Below are positions 5,687-6,866 of a stretch of DNA of 6,866 nt, piece by piece. The stretch is from Burkholderiales bacterium RIFCSPHIGHO2_12_FULL_61_11. Its GTDB lineage: Bacteria; Pseudomonadota; Gammaproteobacteria; Burkholderiales; Burkholderiaceae_C. The stretch covers positions 1-6,866 of the forward strand of contig MERZ01000333.1 in assembly GCA_001770785.1 (NCBI GenBank), written 5' to 3'. Numbering within the stretch: the first letter of the stretch is position 1; every line of letters starts with the position of its first letter. The translations under genes and the position numbers were made by a program. Under the pieces are notes generated by a model that had not been told where the DNA came from, did not search any database, and saw only the letters and a program-made list of their open reading frames with translations.

Positions 5687-6866
5687 CCAGCCCCGCCGCG
5701 ACCATCCTCATCGTAGACGATGAAATCCAGAACCGCAGACTACTCGATGTCTTGTTGCGGCCCGAAGGCTATCTCACCCTCAGCGCGGGCAGCGGCGAAG
5801 AAGCGCTGGCCTTGGCGGCACAATGTGCGCCCGACCTGATATTGCTCGACATCTTGATGCCAGGCATGGATGGCTACCAGGTAGCCAGCATCCTCAAATC
5901 CGATCCCGCCACCGCGAATATTCCGATCATTGTGGTGTCCGCGCTCGCCGACCGCAGCGCACGCCTGGCGGGCCTCAATGCCGGGGCGGAAGAGTTCTTG
6001 ATGACACCCATCGACCGGGCAGAGTTGTTGTTAAGAGTGCGCAATATGCTGCGTTTGAAAGAGTTTGGCAATTTCCTTCAGCACCATGCCCGCCTGCTCG
6101 AAGAACAGGTTCAGGACCGTACCGCCGACCTGCAACGCTTTCGCACGGCCATGGACGCCACCGCCGATGCCATTTTCCTGACGAATCGCCGCACCATGGG
6201 TTTTATAGAGATCAATGCGACCGCCTGCACCATGCTGGGCTACACGCGCGAAGAATTATTCGCGCTGGGCCCGGCTTCGCTCAGCGCCGTCACGCTTGAG
6301 GAGCTGGAGAGCAGCTACGATGACCTCATCGCCGGTCACGGAGTGAACGAGATGACGCAAACCCGAATGCGGCGCAAAAATGGTTCCGAGGTGCAGGTCG
6401 AAGTGCATCGCCAGGCACAGCGCTCCGGCGCGGACTGGATCATGGTCAGCGTGCTGCGCGATATCACCGAACGCAAGCAGGCCGAAGAGGAAATTTTGCG
6501 TCTCAATGCCGATCTGGAAGATCGTGTACGGCAGCGCACGGCGCAGTTGCAGGCGGCCAACCAGGAGCTGCAGGCTTTTTCATACTCGGTGTCCCACGAC
6601 CTGCGCACGCCACTGAGCAGTATTAACGGATTCAGCAAACTGCTCAGCAAGGATCTCATTGATAGCGCGGCGAGTGAGCGGAGCAAGCACTACCTCGACC
6701 GTATAGGCGCAGGCGTGGTGCAAATGGGCGACCTGATTGACGCCTTGCTATCGCTGGCCCACGCATCACGGATCAGCCTGCGCCGGGACTTGGTCGATCT
6801 GAGCGCCATGGCCCACACCGTGCTGGACGCTTGCCGGGAGCGCGAGCCCGGCCGGGTGGCATTGCT
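5683..6866 (+). CDS. REC-PAS-HisKA sensor histidine kinase, 5' part (runs off the right edge)
   Basis: The frame is open from ATG 5683 to the window end, giving 394 codons plus two bases. Order by residue: receiver about 7-125 with acidic pair Asp12-Asp13, phospho-acceptor Asp56 in LILLDILMPGMDGY and Ser86; coiled-coil linker about 126-152; PAS/PAC about 153-266, ending SVLRDITERKQAEEE; second coiled coil about 267-298; HisKA with FSYSVSHDLRTPLSSI, phospho-acceptor His305. The HATPase domain should lie beyond the edge. An N-terminal receiver on a kinase usually means its activity is set by phosphate from another kinase, so it could act downstream of the hybrid kinase or receiver beside it (inference). 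The HisKA style (SVSHDLRTPL) resembles the phytochrome-like kinase group. No Shine-Dalgarno site is obvious; the ATGA overlap with the receiver stop suggests translational coupling. Odd point: the conserved receiver lysine is Thr108 (FLMTPID where FLxKPxD is usual). No membrane segment is seen. Confidence 0.93.
   Translation, partial: MTSPAATILIVDDEIQNRRLLDVLLRPEGYLTLSAGSGEEALALAAQCAPDLILLDILMPGMDGYQVASILKSDPATANIPIIVVSALADRSARLAGLNAGAEEFLMTPIDRAELLLRVRNMLRLKEFGNFLQHHARLLEEQVQDRTADLQRFRTAMDATADAIFLTNRRTMGFIEINATACTMLGYTREELFALGPASLSAVTLEELESSYDDLIAGHGVNEMTQTRMRRKNGSEVQVEVHRQAQRSGADWIMVSVLRDITERKQAEEEILRLNADLEDRVRQRTAQLQAANQELQAFSYSVSHDLRTPLSSINGFSKLLSKDLIDSAASERSKHYLDRIGAGVVQMGDLIDALLSLAHASRISLRRDLVDLSAMAHTVLDACREREPGRVAL

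Overview
The window looks like chromosomal DNA of a GC-rich betaproteobacterium, most likely Burkholderiales (Comamonadaceae or a relative). I judge this from the codon use, the style of the bifunctional penicillin-binding protein and the YghX-like dienelactone hydrolase. This is inference; no search was run.

Layout. (1) Bases 2-457 (+) are the 3' part of a dienelactone hydrolase family gene with an intact Cys-Asp-His triad. (2) Bases 512-2779 (-) encode a class A penicillin-binding protein (glycosyltransferase plus transpeptidase) that converges on the hydrolase gene with a 54-base gap. (3) Bases 2780-3241 are a divergent intergenic region with no convincing gene. (4) From 3242 to the right edge runs a rightward two-component signalling cluster: a hybrid sensor histidine kinase (3242-5295, damaged), a stand-alone CheY/DivK-type receiver (5273-5686), and a REC-PAS-HisKA kinase (5683 to the edge, incomplete).

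The cluster is tightly packed. The hybrid kinase frame runs 23 bases into the receiver gene, and the receiver stop overlaps the next start as ATGA, so the genes are probably co-transcribed and translationally coupled. Intact relatives of the hybrid kinase, as I remember them, are PAS-PAS-HisKA-HATPase-REC-REC proteins with a following phosphorelay.

The main point of interest is the remodelled hybrid kinase. Its true start (3242, with a good ribosome binding site) is in a different frame from its body, and most of the first PAS domain is missing at the junction near 3357. Its last receiver is cut to about 17 residues and runs straight into the ribosome binding site of the next gene. Its ATP-binding G2 box reads GTDLGL instead of GTGLGL, and its remaining receiver has lost two acidic-pocket residues and the conserved lysine. 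Yet about 1.9 kb stays open. This fits a recently inactivated gene or a pseudo-kinase on the way to a new role. The downstream REC-PAS-HisKA kinase also lacks the receiver lysine. I saw no RNA gene, CRISPR array, insertion sequence or attachment site.
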